From: Diplonema papillatum
Taxonomy: Eukaryota; Euglenozoa; Diplonemea; Diplonemida; Diplonemidae
Length of the DNA: 64,000 bases
Direction: 5' to 3'
Assembly (NCBI GenBank): GCA_030068145.1
Contig: JAPJBO010000587.1
Location: 80,609 to 144,608 of the forward strand
Positions within the stretch are counted from its first letter, which is position 1. The number at the start of each line of letters is the position of its first letter. The position numbers and the translations under genes are program-made. A model generated the notes under the pieces. The model saw nothing but the letters and a program-made list of their open reading frames with translations, ran no database searches and was not told the DNA's origin. Shown in pieces: positions 32,501-42,229 of this stretch.

Positions 32501-34055
32501 ACTGCCAGAGCCGGCCGCGATGGACCTTGCGATCGAGCGCCTTCTGGCTGAAAGACCCTTCGTGAAATACAATGGCCGCCCCCAACCTGTCCCGGAAGCT
32601 GAAGATGACGCCCCCCGATCACCGCCCACCGAAGCACCGACCCGACAGGCTGACACGACCGCCCCCCGTGAGTCCACGCGGAAAGGCCACAAGCGAAAGG
32701 CTGAAGAGGACGAACAACGGGCTTCAAAGCGACGCCGCTCGAATGTCCACAAACCGGTTCTAACAGTTGCCCCTCCATCCACGTGCTACCGATCAGACGT
32801 TTGTACACACCCGCCTTCCGTGAGGCATGATCCGACGCTGTTTGGCCCCGCCGGCCTCCCGAATCTGGGGAACACGTGCTTCTTTGGTGCGGTGCTGCAG
32901 CTCCTGCTACGGGTTGGGCCGATCAGAGAGATGTACTGGAGCCTTGCGCAGGACCTCCCCAACTGCCGTGGATTTCTCGGGGACTTCCTGGCTTACTTTG
33001 CCATGCTGTCAAGCTCTCGCGACAGTGGTGACCAGCGTAGCCGGGATTGTCGGAGAATGGGTGTCCAAGCCATCCTGAGCATGTTCGCAAACTTCTGCGA
33101 TGCACGGCAGCACGATGCGCACGAAGCTCTGGTAGCGATACTCAGCGCGACTAGTGCGACGCTGGGTCCGGACGAAACGGGGACCCCCTGCCCGGGCTAC
33201 CAACTCTTCGTAACATGCTTGGAGAACGGCTGGACCAGCTCAGTACGATGCAGTGCATGTGGACGCACTTCTTCCAGCAGTCAGGTAATGCAATGTTTGC
33301 AAATTCCTTGCGGAAGGAAGCTGGAAGACTCTCTCCACGTGCACGGGTTTGTGAATCCGGAGAGAGTATGCGACTGCAAGGCTGTAGGTACGGTGGTTGA
33401 AAGCATGGATCTCCGTCTGACAGCTGAATGTGTTCTGATGCAGTTTGGCATCTACACGAGAAACGGTGCCAGGCGCCAGAATGACGTGAAACTGCCCCCC
33501 TTCTTCGGACCGCCGGACCATCTGCTACGCCTCGCGGCCGTCGTGGTGCACATGGGGGAGGATACGGCTAGCGGGCACTACGTCACGTACGTTGCGCAAG
33601 ACACGGGGTGGATCCTCTTCGACGACCTGCACGTCACCTCTGTCGACGACATTCCGTGGGGTGACGTTTACCTCGCGGCCTTTGTCCGGATCCCCCGGAA
33701 TGCCCACGACATGACTGTCCGTGCCCCGTCACCCTCCATGGTGCTTCCCACTCAGGATCGGCTACCCGACTTGCCTGCACCCCCAGGTTCAGCCGGTAAT
33801 TTGATGAGCCGGCAGTCGGAAGGATCACCTGACTCCTTCTGCCCCTTTGGTAATTCGCCACCCTGCCCGCCCTTGCCGGACTCCCAATGTCTGACACCGC
33901 ATGGTCAGTTGTTTGAACAGCAGTTAACAGGTTCCCCGGTGCTGCGATGTCAACACTGCTCCGTCGAATGCACGAAGGATGGCCAGACGTTCCAAGGTCT
34001 GAGGGGACTCCGCGCGCATGAGAGACGTTGCCACCTCGCGGGTGTGAGATTCTGA
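29556..34055 (+). CDS. Penelope-like retroelement polyprotein: GIY-YIG nuclease, reverse transcriptase, ubiquitin-specific protease, C2H2 finger
   Basis: One uninterrupted frame of 1,499 residues from the first ATG. Residues ~85-177 are a GIY-YIG nuclease (SGLIYGLV, LLYIGKTGKT, AKHW, EMAFIAMLQPMFN with Glu164 and Asn176). Residues ~560-900 are a reverse transcriptase: LYGTLKLHK, motif A WDFTTMYDQL (Asp672), motif B GIPMGANASPDIANLFCY, motif C RRFIDDLLC (Asp821, Asp822), then FLGIRI. A basic segment (KRKAEEDEQRASKRRRS, ~1046-1062) looks like a nuclear signal. Residues ~1095-1385 are a USP (C19) fold: GLPNLGNTCFFGAVLQLL (Cys1108), RQHDAHEAL, zinc ribbon CSAC...CDC, ASGHYVTYV (His1341) and GWILFDDLHV (Asp1356). 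A C2H2 finger follows (Cys1465, Cys1468, His1488, His1493). All catalytic residues are present. N-terminal GIY-YIG with this reverse transcriptase type fits the permuted Penelope-like clade; the USP fusion is unknown to me. Confidence 0.92.
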   Translation: MRVPPADADMRRRPEFAKPFLAPFFQTDCVRTKTEKTTQIDWSKWKEQGVEFTSRFLRRYGRKLAHTYATLKLQQPENPSNYKASGLIYGLVDSHANLLYIGKTGKTMQERVAKHWSGRNSKQDQFKRHLQNLPSPPYAFVLYDIPGAFYSDGSSFDRVSEPIEMAFIAMLQPMFNTVRTASDLNRRRKKPRTAPSFTKAPGNERDAQGASRERGEPWVHVDGEEIRINQGRGRFFGIRRQLQHLFGLEEDALREYDVNPWMKSRVYRVRTWVRRFMIEHLQHPKVGILDELLTARLGEINHLAKKKKSAARTPWFCIQQVSKLLDERKLAAIFRHDAQLRALLADPTEFINTRVSTSLNPPLGVLLSNFTEVSRQTTPEPAPPPEDCPCQKYLLQGYHIQGHACGQAHLLDTCSELVTLFDKGRKFRPDGGDEAICTEVDRAVALFVEGYFNDSPPSFARLLREKIMSTVGVTRIGAEPEVTTTSRRRLRELHKDLVILPVDKSSHDFGFVCRRFYNQDLYTKVNHSVNYAPSEKTPEEVVADHKTYLEQKGLSPTNTLPYLYGTLKLHKEVITMRYIAGVSRKNTVGPGETFPERETRRPDATFSSTTDAQLDLTGLLKSVMEILRREDNDRFNATGFRFFWITESSDDTAFFLKTHVDELSGLVAGTWDFTTMYDQLGLEELLEEIAGTIDEAFAAEAERLGVRVDELVLVRPKSQHGPQKKKRCFAFMLLTDLSSQQAAYSAHDLKALLAFCLANTYVLVNGILMRQILGIPMGANASPDIANLFCYAKEKRYMMRLLAERDIRRATLLSMTRRFIDDLLCFGTKPPPESIYSMGYKQTNACVGDATFLGIRIRHEVSGASGRRYMRLSVLDKAKAYPYRPLAYTSVLSTAPSNFGSSILIGALVRNGRIANNIYDFKTEMNNTVLKLMRRGYRKSVLKSGFRKWLLDTYPEAKFGEHCGKVRRHFFWLIHEVERTLSLPEPAAMDLAIERLLAERPFVKYNGRPQPVPEAEDDAPRSPPTEAPTRQADTTAPRESTRKGHKRKAEEDEQRASKRRRSNVHKPVLTVAPPSTCYRSDVCTHPPSVRHDPTLFGPAGLPNLGNTCFFGAVLQLLLRVGPIREMYWSLAQDLPNCRGFLGDFLAYFAMLSSSRDSGDQRSRDCRRMGVQAILSMFANFCDARQHDAHEALVAILSATSATLGPDETGTPCPGYQLFVTCLENGWTSSVRCSACGRTSSSSQVMQCLQIPCGRKLEDSLHVHGFVNPERVCDCKAVGTVVESMDLRLTAECVLMQFGIYTRNGARRQNDVKLPPFFGPPDHLLRLAAVVVHMGEDTASGHYVTYVAQDTGWILFDDLHVTSVDDIPWGDVYLAAFVRIPRNAHDMTVRAPSPSMVLPTQDRLPDLPAPPGSAGNLMSRQSEGSPDSFCPFGNSPPCPPLPDSQCLTPHGQLFEQQLTGSPVLRCQHCSVECTKDGQTFQGLRGLRAHERRCHLAGVRF

Positions 34056-34396
34056 TCCGCGTCGTTTGAGCCTCATCGGATTCTTGATTGCTGGCTGGTC
34101 TATATTTCACTCCGCACCCGTTTACCCTGACTAACGGGAAAAACTCGAAGTGTCTGTACGAGTGAACGCACACTAACATGAGAGGATGAAGGCACGTATA
34201 TGCCGCCTGGCCCTGTGCTAGGCGTAGTTTGAGGTTGTACTTATTTCCGAACAACCTACCACGAGCTTATCCACCCACACCCCCATTTTTCCCCTTTCTT
34301 TTTATTTACTTTTTCCCGCCCGATGTCGCTGATGACTAACGGACCGTCGGACCCGTCCCAACGGGGGTGCTTATGGAAGCTGCAATGAAGGCTTAG
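34056..34396. other. 3' flank of the retroelement frame
   Basis: About 340 bases with no gene. A pyrimidine-rich run lies at 34282-34318. Probably the 3' untranslated part of the element. Confidence 0.4.
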
Positions 34397-34452
34397 ACCG
34401 GTACGGGCTACATGGCAACCCCTGCTCAACATGTAGAACGTGGGGGGCCCTT
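34397..34452 (+). repeat. Fragment of the AACCCCTGCTCAAC dispersed repeat
   Basis: GACCGGTACGGGCTACATGG, CAACCCCTGCTCAAC and TGTAGAACGTGGGGGGCCC match the first ~55 bases of the copies at 20272 and 38240, then diverge into A-rich sequence. Confidence 0.8.
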
Positions 34453-34765
34453 GATCACATTCATTACGGGTGTGGTCGTGGTGTCGGTCGCAATAGTCGC
34501 TTTGCTAGCCAAAGAGAGAGATAGAGAGAAAAAGAGCGCCAGAGAGAAAAGAAAAGATAACGTTATCTTCCGGAAAAGAAGGGTTACGCGAACCCCCGAA
34601 AAAATAATTACCCCCCAAAAAAAATATACAGAAAAAAAGAAAAACACAAACCGACGGTGACCCCCAAAACCTTTTTCAACCTTTCCAACACCCTTCAAGC
34701 TAAACCATTATACAACGACCCCCCCCCCAGAGAGAGTGACAAACCAAACTAGACTCGCACCGCAG

Positions 34766-34910
34766 TCCTGTCTGCAGACACTCAGGTTCCGCGCTGATGA
34801 TGGTCCGCCTTATGTGTCCGTGGCTTAAAGGACCGAAACACGGCGCAGACGGGACCAGTGCGGTGTTGGGCACATACCCATTCCAAGCACGTTCTTGCAA
34901 TCCCTGTACA
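34766..34910 (+). repeat. Dispersed repeat (CCGTGGCTTAAAGGACCGAA family), copy 1
   Basis: CTGCAGACACTCAGGTTCCG, CGCTGATGATGGTCCGCC, TGTCCGTGGCTTAAAGGACC, GAAACACGGCGCAGACGGGA, GTGCGGTGTTG and CAAGCACGTTCTTGCAATCC define a ~140-bp unit. Others lie at 36183-36300, 36843-36985 (with partial units to 37205), 49842-49970 and 56322-56465. CCGTG ... CACGG can pair across GCTTAAAGGACCGAAA, so a small RNA or SINE origin is possible. Confidence 0.88.
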
Positions 34911-35140
34911 CGCGAAGAACAAGAATATTTCGCCTTACCTTTTTCATCACCTTTGGTCGGTTGATTTATCAGCGCAAGCCCCAACTCCGGAAATGTTCCT
35001 TTTGGAACCCACCCACCACGGAACAGTGTATATCTACAAACCGCTGCAGCCCTACACAAGACACTCAAACACGACGGGTCAGGTCAAAGTCCTCAGTGAG
35101 GAAACACACGTGGTGGAAGCGGAGAAGAAATCGAAGCCTC
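34905..35140 (+). repeat. Composite of two dispersed repeats
   Basis: 34905-35005 is the repeat also found inverted at 1970-2130. 35062-35140 (CAGGTCAAAGTCCTCAGTGA ... CACGTGGTGGAAGCGGAGAA) is a fragment of the AACACACGGTGGTG family. The junction lies in CTACAAACCGCTGCAGCC. Confidence 0.7.
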
Positions 35141-36182
35141 CATGAGGCCAGCTATCCATGTGCGGATCAAGTGCCGAAGGCACTCGTTTCTGCTCGGATT
35201 CCTGGTGCGCAGGCCGATTCTCATCGGCCCTTTTCCAGCTCTCTTTAAGCGCAGAGCTCCTCTTCATGAAGAACGAAGAATGTTGCTTTCAAAACTTCAT
35301 CCTGCTTCCTTAGAGTGGTGCTAGCTGGGGCCTGAGTAAGAGAGCTCGAGGACTGGACTTCCTGACGCAGATTCCACCGACGTTGCGGTTACCAGCGGTA
35401 ATTTTCCTGTCACCTCCGGCTTCAATCCCTTGCATATGGAGCGAGCTTGCCCGAGGACACCTGCGTGCCGCCCATCCACCTGACTGGGGTGCGTTTCACG
35501 AGTAAACCCGAGACGAAGTACGGGTGCGCACAACACCCGTGGTGAAGAGAAGAAGGCGCCTGAGGGGCCAGGGTTGACATTTACGGGAGTCTTCCGCTCC
35601 CTTTTCCTCGATTTGTTTTCTTTCCTTTTTTAACGCCTTCTATGCTGGGGAGGTCGAACGTTCTGCCCGAACTTTTGACTTAGGCTTCCGTCGAAAAGTG
35701 CTCCTCACTCCGAAACCAGAGCGAGAACAGAACATAAGAAGGAGTTATGTTCGTCGTCAGCTACGGTCTGCTAGGGTTTAACAAGAGCACCCTGCTTCAA
35801 CTCATGACGTCCAAGGGTTCTTGGGCAAGGACTGTGCGAACCTTTTGAAGAAGAAACGCGTACGTGTTTTGGTAAAACCCTCGAGGTTCGCTTGAGAATA
35901 CAGGGCTGCAGAGTCTCCGAGTTACCATTCCTTGATGGTATCGTATTCTATAGGTACTTAGGGCGACGTGTGTAATTGTCACCCTGGAGGGTGACAATGA
36001 CAAACGTAGGGTAACAACTTCAAACGTCCCTGTATACACGGGGTTAGCAGAAGGCTGTCTCTCTGGGGTCCATTTCTTTCTTTTGAAACTATGCAACTGT
36101 AGGGAATACTAGAGGTCGATTAAACCTCTTGAGTGTGTGCTAACCGATAGTGGGTAATGTAGCCTGAAGCAGGACGACCACC
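35141..36182. other. Unassigned sequence
   Basis: No gene on either strand and no repeated block that I can match elsewhere. GTCACCCTGGAGGGTGACA at 35979-35997 is a short perfect palindrome. Confidence 0.35.
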
Positions 36183-36300
36183 CCCCCTCGCTGTAGACAC
36201 TCAGGTTCCGCGCTGATGCGTGGCTTAAGAAGCCGAAAAACGGCGCAGACGGGACCAGTGCGGTGTTGAGAACACCCACTCCTAGTACGTTCTTGCAAAT
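36183..36300 (+). repeat. CCGTGGCTTAAAGGACCGAA family, copy 2 (internally deleted)
   Basis: Matches 34766-34910 but lacks the GATGGTCCGCC segment and reads CGTGGCTTAAGAAGCCGAAA, so the pairing CCGTG/CACGG is partly lost. Confidence 0.8.
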
Positions 36301-36551
36301 CCCGCTCCCCCCTTCCGTGAAAGAGAAAAGCGAAGAATAAAAGCACCTTCTTTTCCCAATCTGTTTCGTCAAGAGCTGCGGCTCAACCATTCTCCCCGCC
36401 AGTTACCCGGGTGGCTTCTGCACGCGCTCCGCTTCGACAGATTTGCGGCCGTGAGTCAGGGAAGTGTTGCTGCCCGGGGAGAAGAAGGATAAGGATCGAG
36501 GTGCAAGGCGTTGCGGAGCCGGCCAGTCGCGGGGGGCGGGCACGCCGTCCC

Positions 36552-36735
36552 CTACACGGTGGGGTCCAGCCTCAGAAGCTGGAGTTAAAGAGGGTTGTGG
36601 GCCCGAGTCACACCCAAAACGTGTGTGCTACAACCAAAAACGCGTGTGAATCCACACCCGAAAAGCGGGTGCGATGTCCGCTTTTTGAACACCAGCTTTA
36701 ACTCCAGCTTCTGAGGCTGGACTCCACCGTGTAGG
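36552..36735. mobile_element. 184-bp inverted-repeat element (CTACACGGTGG ends)
   Basis: CTACACGGTGGGGTCCAGCC, TCAGAAGCTGGAGTTAAAG at the left are matched by CTTTAACTCCAGCTTCTGAG, GCTGGACTCCACCGTGTAG at the right: ~40 bp arms with one or two mismatches. No target duplication is clear. The loop (GTGTGTGCTACAACCAAAAA) echoes 25725-25750. A decayed relative is at 17105-17214. Confidence 0.75.
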
Positions 36736-36842
36736 TGACTCTGCTTCCCGCTGCCCTCGTATTTGCCTGTGCTCTAGTAGTAGCACGGGTGGTCCTGGCC
36801 GAGATCCGAACAGCCGCCTGACAACCCAGACTCACACCGCTG

Positions 36843-37205
36843 TCCTGTCTGCAGACACTCAGGTCCCGCGCTGCTGGTGGTCCGCCTTCTGTGTCCGTGG
36901 CTTAAAAGACCGAAACACGGCGCAGACGGGACCAGCGCGGTGTTGAGCACATATCCGTTCCGAGTACGTTCTTGCAATCCCTCTTTGCCCTCGCCGTGGC
37001 TTAAAGGACCGAAACACGGTACAGATGGCCGCTCTGAAGCAGGGCTCATGCTAGTCCTTGCGGGAGGCTAAATGTACCAGGTGTGTAAGCCAAGAAGCCG
37101 GCTTCCGAACAGCCACAATAATGATTTATCAGTACTGTTCGTGACCGTGGCTTAACGGACCGAGACACGGTGTTGAGCCCATAACCGTCCAAGCGTGTAA
37201 TCCTC
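36843..37205 (+). repeat. CCGTGGCTTAAAGGACCGAA family, copy 3 and two partial units
   Basis: A full unit (36843-36985) is followed by two short units carrying only the CCGTGGCTTAA.GGACCGA.A core (36996-37030 and 37146-37205), the last again ending in GTGTTGAGC.CATA.CC.TCCAAGC. Confidence 0.8.
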
Positions 37206-38239
37206 CTCTCTTCCTGTGAGTGACTTCCTTATTCCCTTATGTTCCCAGCGCATCAGATACAATTACTATGACCCAGAAGTACCCGCTAATTCCGAGATCT
37301 TTCTCTCATCTGCACGACCTACTTGTTATATGGAAATTGCATGTGATTTCACATGCCATTTGTTGATTCCGTGAAACATAAAATGTGATCGCGTGTTTTT
37401 TGTCTAACAAATGGAATTTGTCAAGAACAAAAACCGATCGATGAGCGTACTATCCTCACTCCCCTTAGGTGAACGAAACAGATTTGAAGGAAGTGCGCAC
37501 AAACAAGTGCCATGATGACATGGTCAGTGTGCACACACATGTGCAACCTCATGACAAGTGAGTCGTGCGTACGGCGGGCTGCCCCCCCCATGAGTTCCCC
37601 CCACGAATTCCCAATCAGAAACGCCCTTGCAGAGACGGTGCGAGGTCAGAGCAATACCAAAACTAGACTGGCACGGGCGAGCCTCACGTGACCAGTGTTC
37701 GGAACACGTCTGACACTCAGAGCGAGGAAGGGCGAATGCGTGCTTTTCTTCTTTCTCTCGGCGCGTTTTCTGCTTCCCTTCCAACGGCTGTACGACTTCT
37801 GCACTTGTTCGACTTCGTTTTCCAATTCTCCTCTGCCGGGTGGCGGCGGCGCAGCAGTTCTTCTTTTTCTTTCTTCCTTCCTGATAATATCTCAAAGGCA
37901 ATGTCCGGCTCTTCAAGTGAAGTCAACCTTCACTCTTAAAGCAGCCGATGCCGACACCATCAACGATTCTAGCCCGTGGCATAGTCCATGCTAATACAGA
38001 TCTCTCTGGGTGTTAGGAGTATGCCCGTACTTAGTGGGATCAACACCTCAACGCTCGGCAGCCTTGTCAGTACTTCAACCAGCAGGTCGGTGATCCCGAT
38101 CTTCGTTGCGAGGAGACGGTGACCCTCGACGTATCACTTTAGTATCACACTGGAGCCCACGGCGATGGTGACGGACGCCCAGATTTTCAATCTCAACTTG
38201 CAGTCTCGGCTCGAGCTACTAAAAATATAAACGCGGACA
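37206..38239. other. Unassigned sequence
   Basis: Small frames only (up to ~130 codons, none convincing). ATGTGATTTCACATGCC and AAATGTGATCGCG are local AT-rich words. No RNA gene is found. Confidence 0.35.
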
Positions 38240-38558
38240 ACAGACCGGTACGGGCTACAAGGCAACCCCTGCTCAACTGCCAGTGCTCGCCTGCCTTGAT
38301 GGCACTTGCACCTTAAAGAACTCAATGCTCAACTTGTAGAACGTGGGGGGCCCAAGACTACACTCCACGAAGGAATGTACTTGGTGTCGGTCACAAACAG
38401 TCCCGGACATGGCTAGCCATAACCCATAACGAAAGCGTGCACCAAATATACAACCCGTAACCACGTAGCCCTTTCCTGCTCTAAGAGACCCCATTCATGA
38501 ACGGTCACCCGGAGACCCTAAACCCCCGGAATTTCAAGCGAACTTTAACTCTAAAAAC
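38240..38558 (+). repeat. Dispersed repeat (AACCCCTGCTCAACTTGTAG family), filled-site copy
   Basis: Nearly identical to 20272-20535 apart from the 48-bp insertion at 38279-38326. It ends in CTTTAACTCTAAAAACC as does the other copy. Confidence 0.9.
38279..38326. mobile_element. 48-bp insertion with an 8-bp target duplication
   Basis: GCTCAACT occurs once in the empty copy (20300-20307) but on both sides of the insertion here (38271-38278 and 38327-38334). The insert (GCCAGTGCTCGCCTGCCTTG, ATGGCACTTGCACC, ending CTCAAT) can fold through AGTGC/GCACT. Its reverse complement occurs at 61528-61576. An 8-bp duplication fits hAT-like elements, but at 48 bp it may instead be a repair product. Confidence 0.7.
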
Positions 38559-38812
38559 CTAACCCCAGAAGAAGCAAGCGGCGCGAAAGCGCAGCATTCC
38601 AAGAATGGGCTAGTTATCACTAGCCTGACCCATCGTCGTCCGCCCATTCGAGACCGTCTTCGGACGACGTTATTAAGTAACGGGTAGCCTTTGACAATGC
38701 AAGCCTACTCCTGTAGTTCCTCCCATTTCAAGTTCACACTACTATCCTACTATCCCTCTCAGGTGAACACCTCCTGCTATTTTTTATCGAAACAAAAACC
38801 ACGGGCTTCGCA
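38559..38812 (+). promoter_or_regulatory. 5' region of BiP-1
   Basis: Holds a pyrimidine-rich tract followed by CTATCCCTCTCAG|GTGAAC (AG at 38761-38762), 50 bases upstream of the ATG. In a euglenozoan this would be the natural spliced-leader acceptor. It is not the same 5' leader as in BiP-2, -3 and -4. Confidence 0.45.
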
Positions 38813-41800
38813 ATGTTGCGAGCCAGCTTGTATGTGTGCCTTGCGGCACTGGCCATGACTGCGCGTGCAGACGAAGAAAGCGGCGGAAGAAAGGTTGAAG
38901 GCCCTGTCATTGGCATCGACTTGGGTACCACGTACTCTGTGGTCGGCGTGTGGCAGAACGGACAAGTCGAGATCATCGCCAACGAGATGGGTAACCGTAT
39001 CACGCCGTCTGTTGTTGCGTTCACTGAGACCGAGCGACTGATCGGAGACGGTGCTAAGAACCAAATGACGCAGAATCCCGAGAACACCGTCTACACCATC
39101 AAGCGTCTCATCGGCCGCAAGTACACTGACAAGGTATGACATGCTTTAATTGCGAACCTCTTTTTCTCGCCAATCTGCAGTCGGGTTGTTCGGTTGCAAC
39201 CACGGCTTACGCTTCACGTGTGGAACGTGTGGATTGCCACACGTTCATTTTTCTTGGATTTTTTTTGTCGTATAAGATCGCAGATCTTAGAAGATTAATA
39301 TATCCGACGAATACCTAGCACTCGTTACAGGTTGAATAACCCCGTCGCTATCCCGAAAACATCGTAACTTCACCCCTCGCTTGCCCACCCACCCTTGCCC
39401 CCCCTTTTTCTGAAGCCGTGTCCTGAGGCGTCACGACGATTGTGACAAACACACCGAATCACTGCTTGACCTTTCTACTTTCGATTTATGCATCACCCGC
39501 GACGGTGAAGACGAAGCAGCAGACGGAGCCAGTATACGCAGTAGGAGGAGGATGTATTATTACATAAGCGCCAGCTTGAAAGGAAATGCTCGACGATGCT
39601 GCCCGACAAAGAACAGAAGGGATCCCAAGTGCTGTAACTACCGAACCACGTGTTGAACGGACGTGAGGTCATGCGGGTCTACCCCTACACGACAAATCAC
39701 ACAAACACAACAGGTCAAAAAATCCTGAGTGAGAAAACAACACACGGTGGTGTAAGCGAAGAACAAATCAGATTGTGTTTGTATTGTATTTGCCCCTTAC
39801 CTCTGTATTTCCCCCCTTCCATTCGGAGTCGAAGCAGCTACGTCGAGTATTTCCCCTACGTGTGGATCCACAGGTACCATATGTGGATTTCGATATATTT
39901 TTTCCCCCACGTGTGCTTGCCACAGGTTCGTCCACATGCAGGGTTTGTCTTGGCCCACAAGTCGCCAAGGGCGCACTGCCACGTGTCGCCAAGTTAGTAG
40001 TAGACACTATTTTTTTTTGCTCCCCGCACGTAGGGGGAAAGGTTTTTTTCCCCTCTAAGTTAGGCTCTAGCCTTGAGCGTCCACATGTGGACCACATGCC
40101 CAAAAGTACTCGAGACGACTCCACTTAATACTCGTCCTCTTCCTCCCTGTCTTCATAGTCGGATTGCTGAAGCGGCTTCTCTTACCACACAGTCCGTCCA
40201 AAGTGACAAGAAGCTCCTGTCGTACAACATTGTGTCTGGTCCGGACAGCAAGCCTTTGGTTCAAGTGATGTACAAAGGCGAGAAGAAGACGTACACCTCT
40301 GAGGAAGTGTCAGCGATGGTGCTCGGGAAGATGAAGGACATCGCCGAAGAGTTCCTGGGCAAGAACGTGAAGAACGCCGTGGTGACGGTGCCTGCGTACT
40401 TCAACGACGCTCAGCGTCAGTCGACTAAGGATGCCGGCACGATCTCTGGATTGAACGTGGTGCGTATCATCAACGAGCCGACGGCGGCTGCCATCGCTTA
40501 CGGACTTGACAAGAAGGCCCAAGGCGAGAAGAACATCTTGGTGTTCGACTTGGGTGGTGGTACGTTCGATGTCTCGCTTCTGCAGATCGACGACGGGTTC
40601 TTCGAGGTTGTTGCCACCAACGGTGACACGCACTTGGGTGGTGAGGACTTCGACAACAGAATGGTATGCTCACTGCCTGTAATGTTTAGACAGAACACTG
40701 CCTCCAACGGGGGAGTCGTATAGTATCAGCTTTTATGCGCCCCATGTATCAATAGTTGATCCTGGCAACGTGTGCTACGCAAGGTCAAGGGTGTAACTTT
40801 GGGAAGCTAGGGGTTCCCCCCCTTCACGGGGTAGTAGTGAGGCGACCGGAAATGCTCTCTCTCTTTCGGAAAAGGACTTTCCTTATTTGTTTCTGTGCTA
40901 TTGCGGTCACACGTTCTGGTAGCTCTTGATTGCATTGCATTGGACGAGATGCTGGCAGTTACTCGCTGATTGGCGGTCATGTGCTGAGACTGCTGAGTGC
41001 ATTGGCTGAATATGACTTTGCTACACAACAACACACAGGTGAAGCACTTCCTGGGAGTGATCCAGAAGAAGCACAACAAGGACCTTTCGAAGAACCTGCG
41101 CGCCTTGGCACGATTGAGGAAGGCTTGCGAAACGGCGAAGCGTCAGTTGTCGTCGCAGCCGGAGGCTCGTGTGGAAGTTGAAGGTCTTGACGAAGGGCTG
41201 GACTTCTCGGAGAAGATCATGCGAGCAAAGTTCGAGGAGCTGAACATGGACCTGTTCAAGGGAACGCTGAACCCTGTGAAGGCGGTGCTGGACGACGCGA
41301 AGCTGAAGAAGTCGGAGATTGACGAGATTGTGTTGGTGGGCGGGTCGACTCGGATCCCGAAGATCCAGAACCTGATCAAGGACTTCTTCAACGGGAAGGA
41401 GCCGAACAAGGGAATCAACCCTGACGAGTCTGTGGCGTACGGTGCGGCAGTGCAGGGAGCGGTGCTGAGCGGGGAGAGCGAGCTTCAGAACAAGGTGCTG
41501 CTGGTGGACGTGATCCCGCTGTCGATGGGGATTGAGACTGTGGGAGGAGTGATGACGAAGCTGATCGACCGAAACACGCCGATCCCGACGAAGAAGGCAC
41601 AGGTGTTCTCGACGCACCAAGACAACCAGCCGGGAGTGAACATCCAGGTGTTTGAGGGAGAACGTGCGATGACGAAGGACAACCGTCTGCTGGGACGGTT
41701 CGAACTGTCGGGAATCCCGCCGGCGCCGAGAGGTGTGCCGCAGATCGAAGTGTCGTTCGACGTGGACGAGAACGGGATCTTGTTGGTGGGGGCGGAGGAC

Positions 41801-42229
41801 AAGGGGTCTGGCAACAAAGAATCGATCACGATCACGAACGACAAGGGCAGGCTGAGCGAGGAGGAGATCGAGCGAATGGTGCGTGAGGCGGAGGAGTTCG
41901 AAGAGGACGACAAGAAGCTGAAGGAGAAGGTCGACGCGAAGAACAGCCTCGAGTCGACGGCGTACAGCCTGAAGAACCAGATCAACGACGACGACAAGCT
42001 CGGCGGCAAGCTCGACGACGACGACAAGACGGCCGTCGAAGAAGCTGTCAAGGAGACGTTGGACTGGCTTGACGAGAACCCGTCGGCTGACAAGGAGGAG
42101 TACGACGAGCAGCTTCAGAAGCTTCAGTCCGTCACCAACCCCATCATCTCCAAGGTCTACCAGCAGGCCGGCGCCGGCGGTGGCGGCGAAGACGCCGAGG
42201 CAGGCGGTGAAGACGAGGACGAGCTCTGA
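38813..42229 (+). CDS. BiP: BiP-1, ER-lumenal HSP70 chaperone (three exons)
   Basis: Exons 38813-39133, 40193-40663 and 41039-42229 join in phase 0 to 660 residues; both introns are GT-AG (1,059 and 375 bp). A signal peptide ([18 protein letters not shown], cleavage before Asp20) is followed by the HSP70 ATPase domain with [10 protein letters not shown] (34-43), [45 protein letters not shown] and [11 protein letters not shown]. The substrate domain follows with [17 protein letters not shown] and [13 protein letters not shown], then an acidic tail ending GGEDEDEL, a DEL-type ER-retrieval signal. BiP binds nascent and unfolded proteins in the ER lumen under ATP control. Intron 1 contains a dispersed repeat (39565-39855). 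Exon 1 starts Met-Leu where the other copies have Met-Met. Exon 2, intron 2 and exon 3 are almost identical to BiP-2. Confidence 0.96.
39565..39855 (+). repeat. Full-length copy of the AACACACGGTGGTG dispersed repeat inside BiP-1 intron 1
   Basis: ATAAGCGCCAGCTTGAAAGG, GACGATGCTGCCCGACAA, TTGAACGGACGTGAGGTCAT, AACAACACACGGTGGTGTAA and CATTCGGAGTCGAAGCAGCT match 53612-53885 at ~90 percent. The first ~60 bases also resemble the CACCTGCTTTGTAGG repeat, so the two families may share a head. BiP-2 and BiP-4 lack it in intron 1. Confidence 0.85.

Larger units (their letters stand above)
27541..34330 (+). mobile_element. Penelope-like retroelement, apparently whole in its coding part
   Basis: The limits are uncertain: the left limit is set by the onset of C-rich asymmetry and the right by the start of an unrelated dispersed repeat at 34397. 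The single long frame is intact, implying recent activity. There is no poly-A tail, no terminal inverted repeat and no long direct repeat at the two ends that I can see. The ~270-bp 3' region (34056-34330) has TTTCCCCTTTCTTTTTATTT near its end. Confidence 0.6.

Noticed and set aside
32800-34055. USP domain as a separate host gene next to the retroelement
   Set aside because: The frame is continuous from GIY-YIG to the C2H2 finger with no stop, no splice-site pair at the junction and no new leader.
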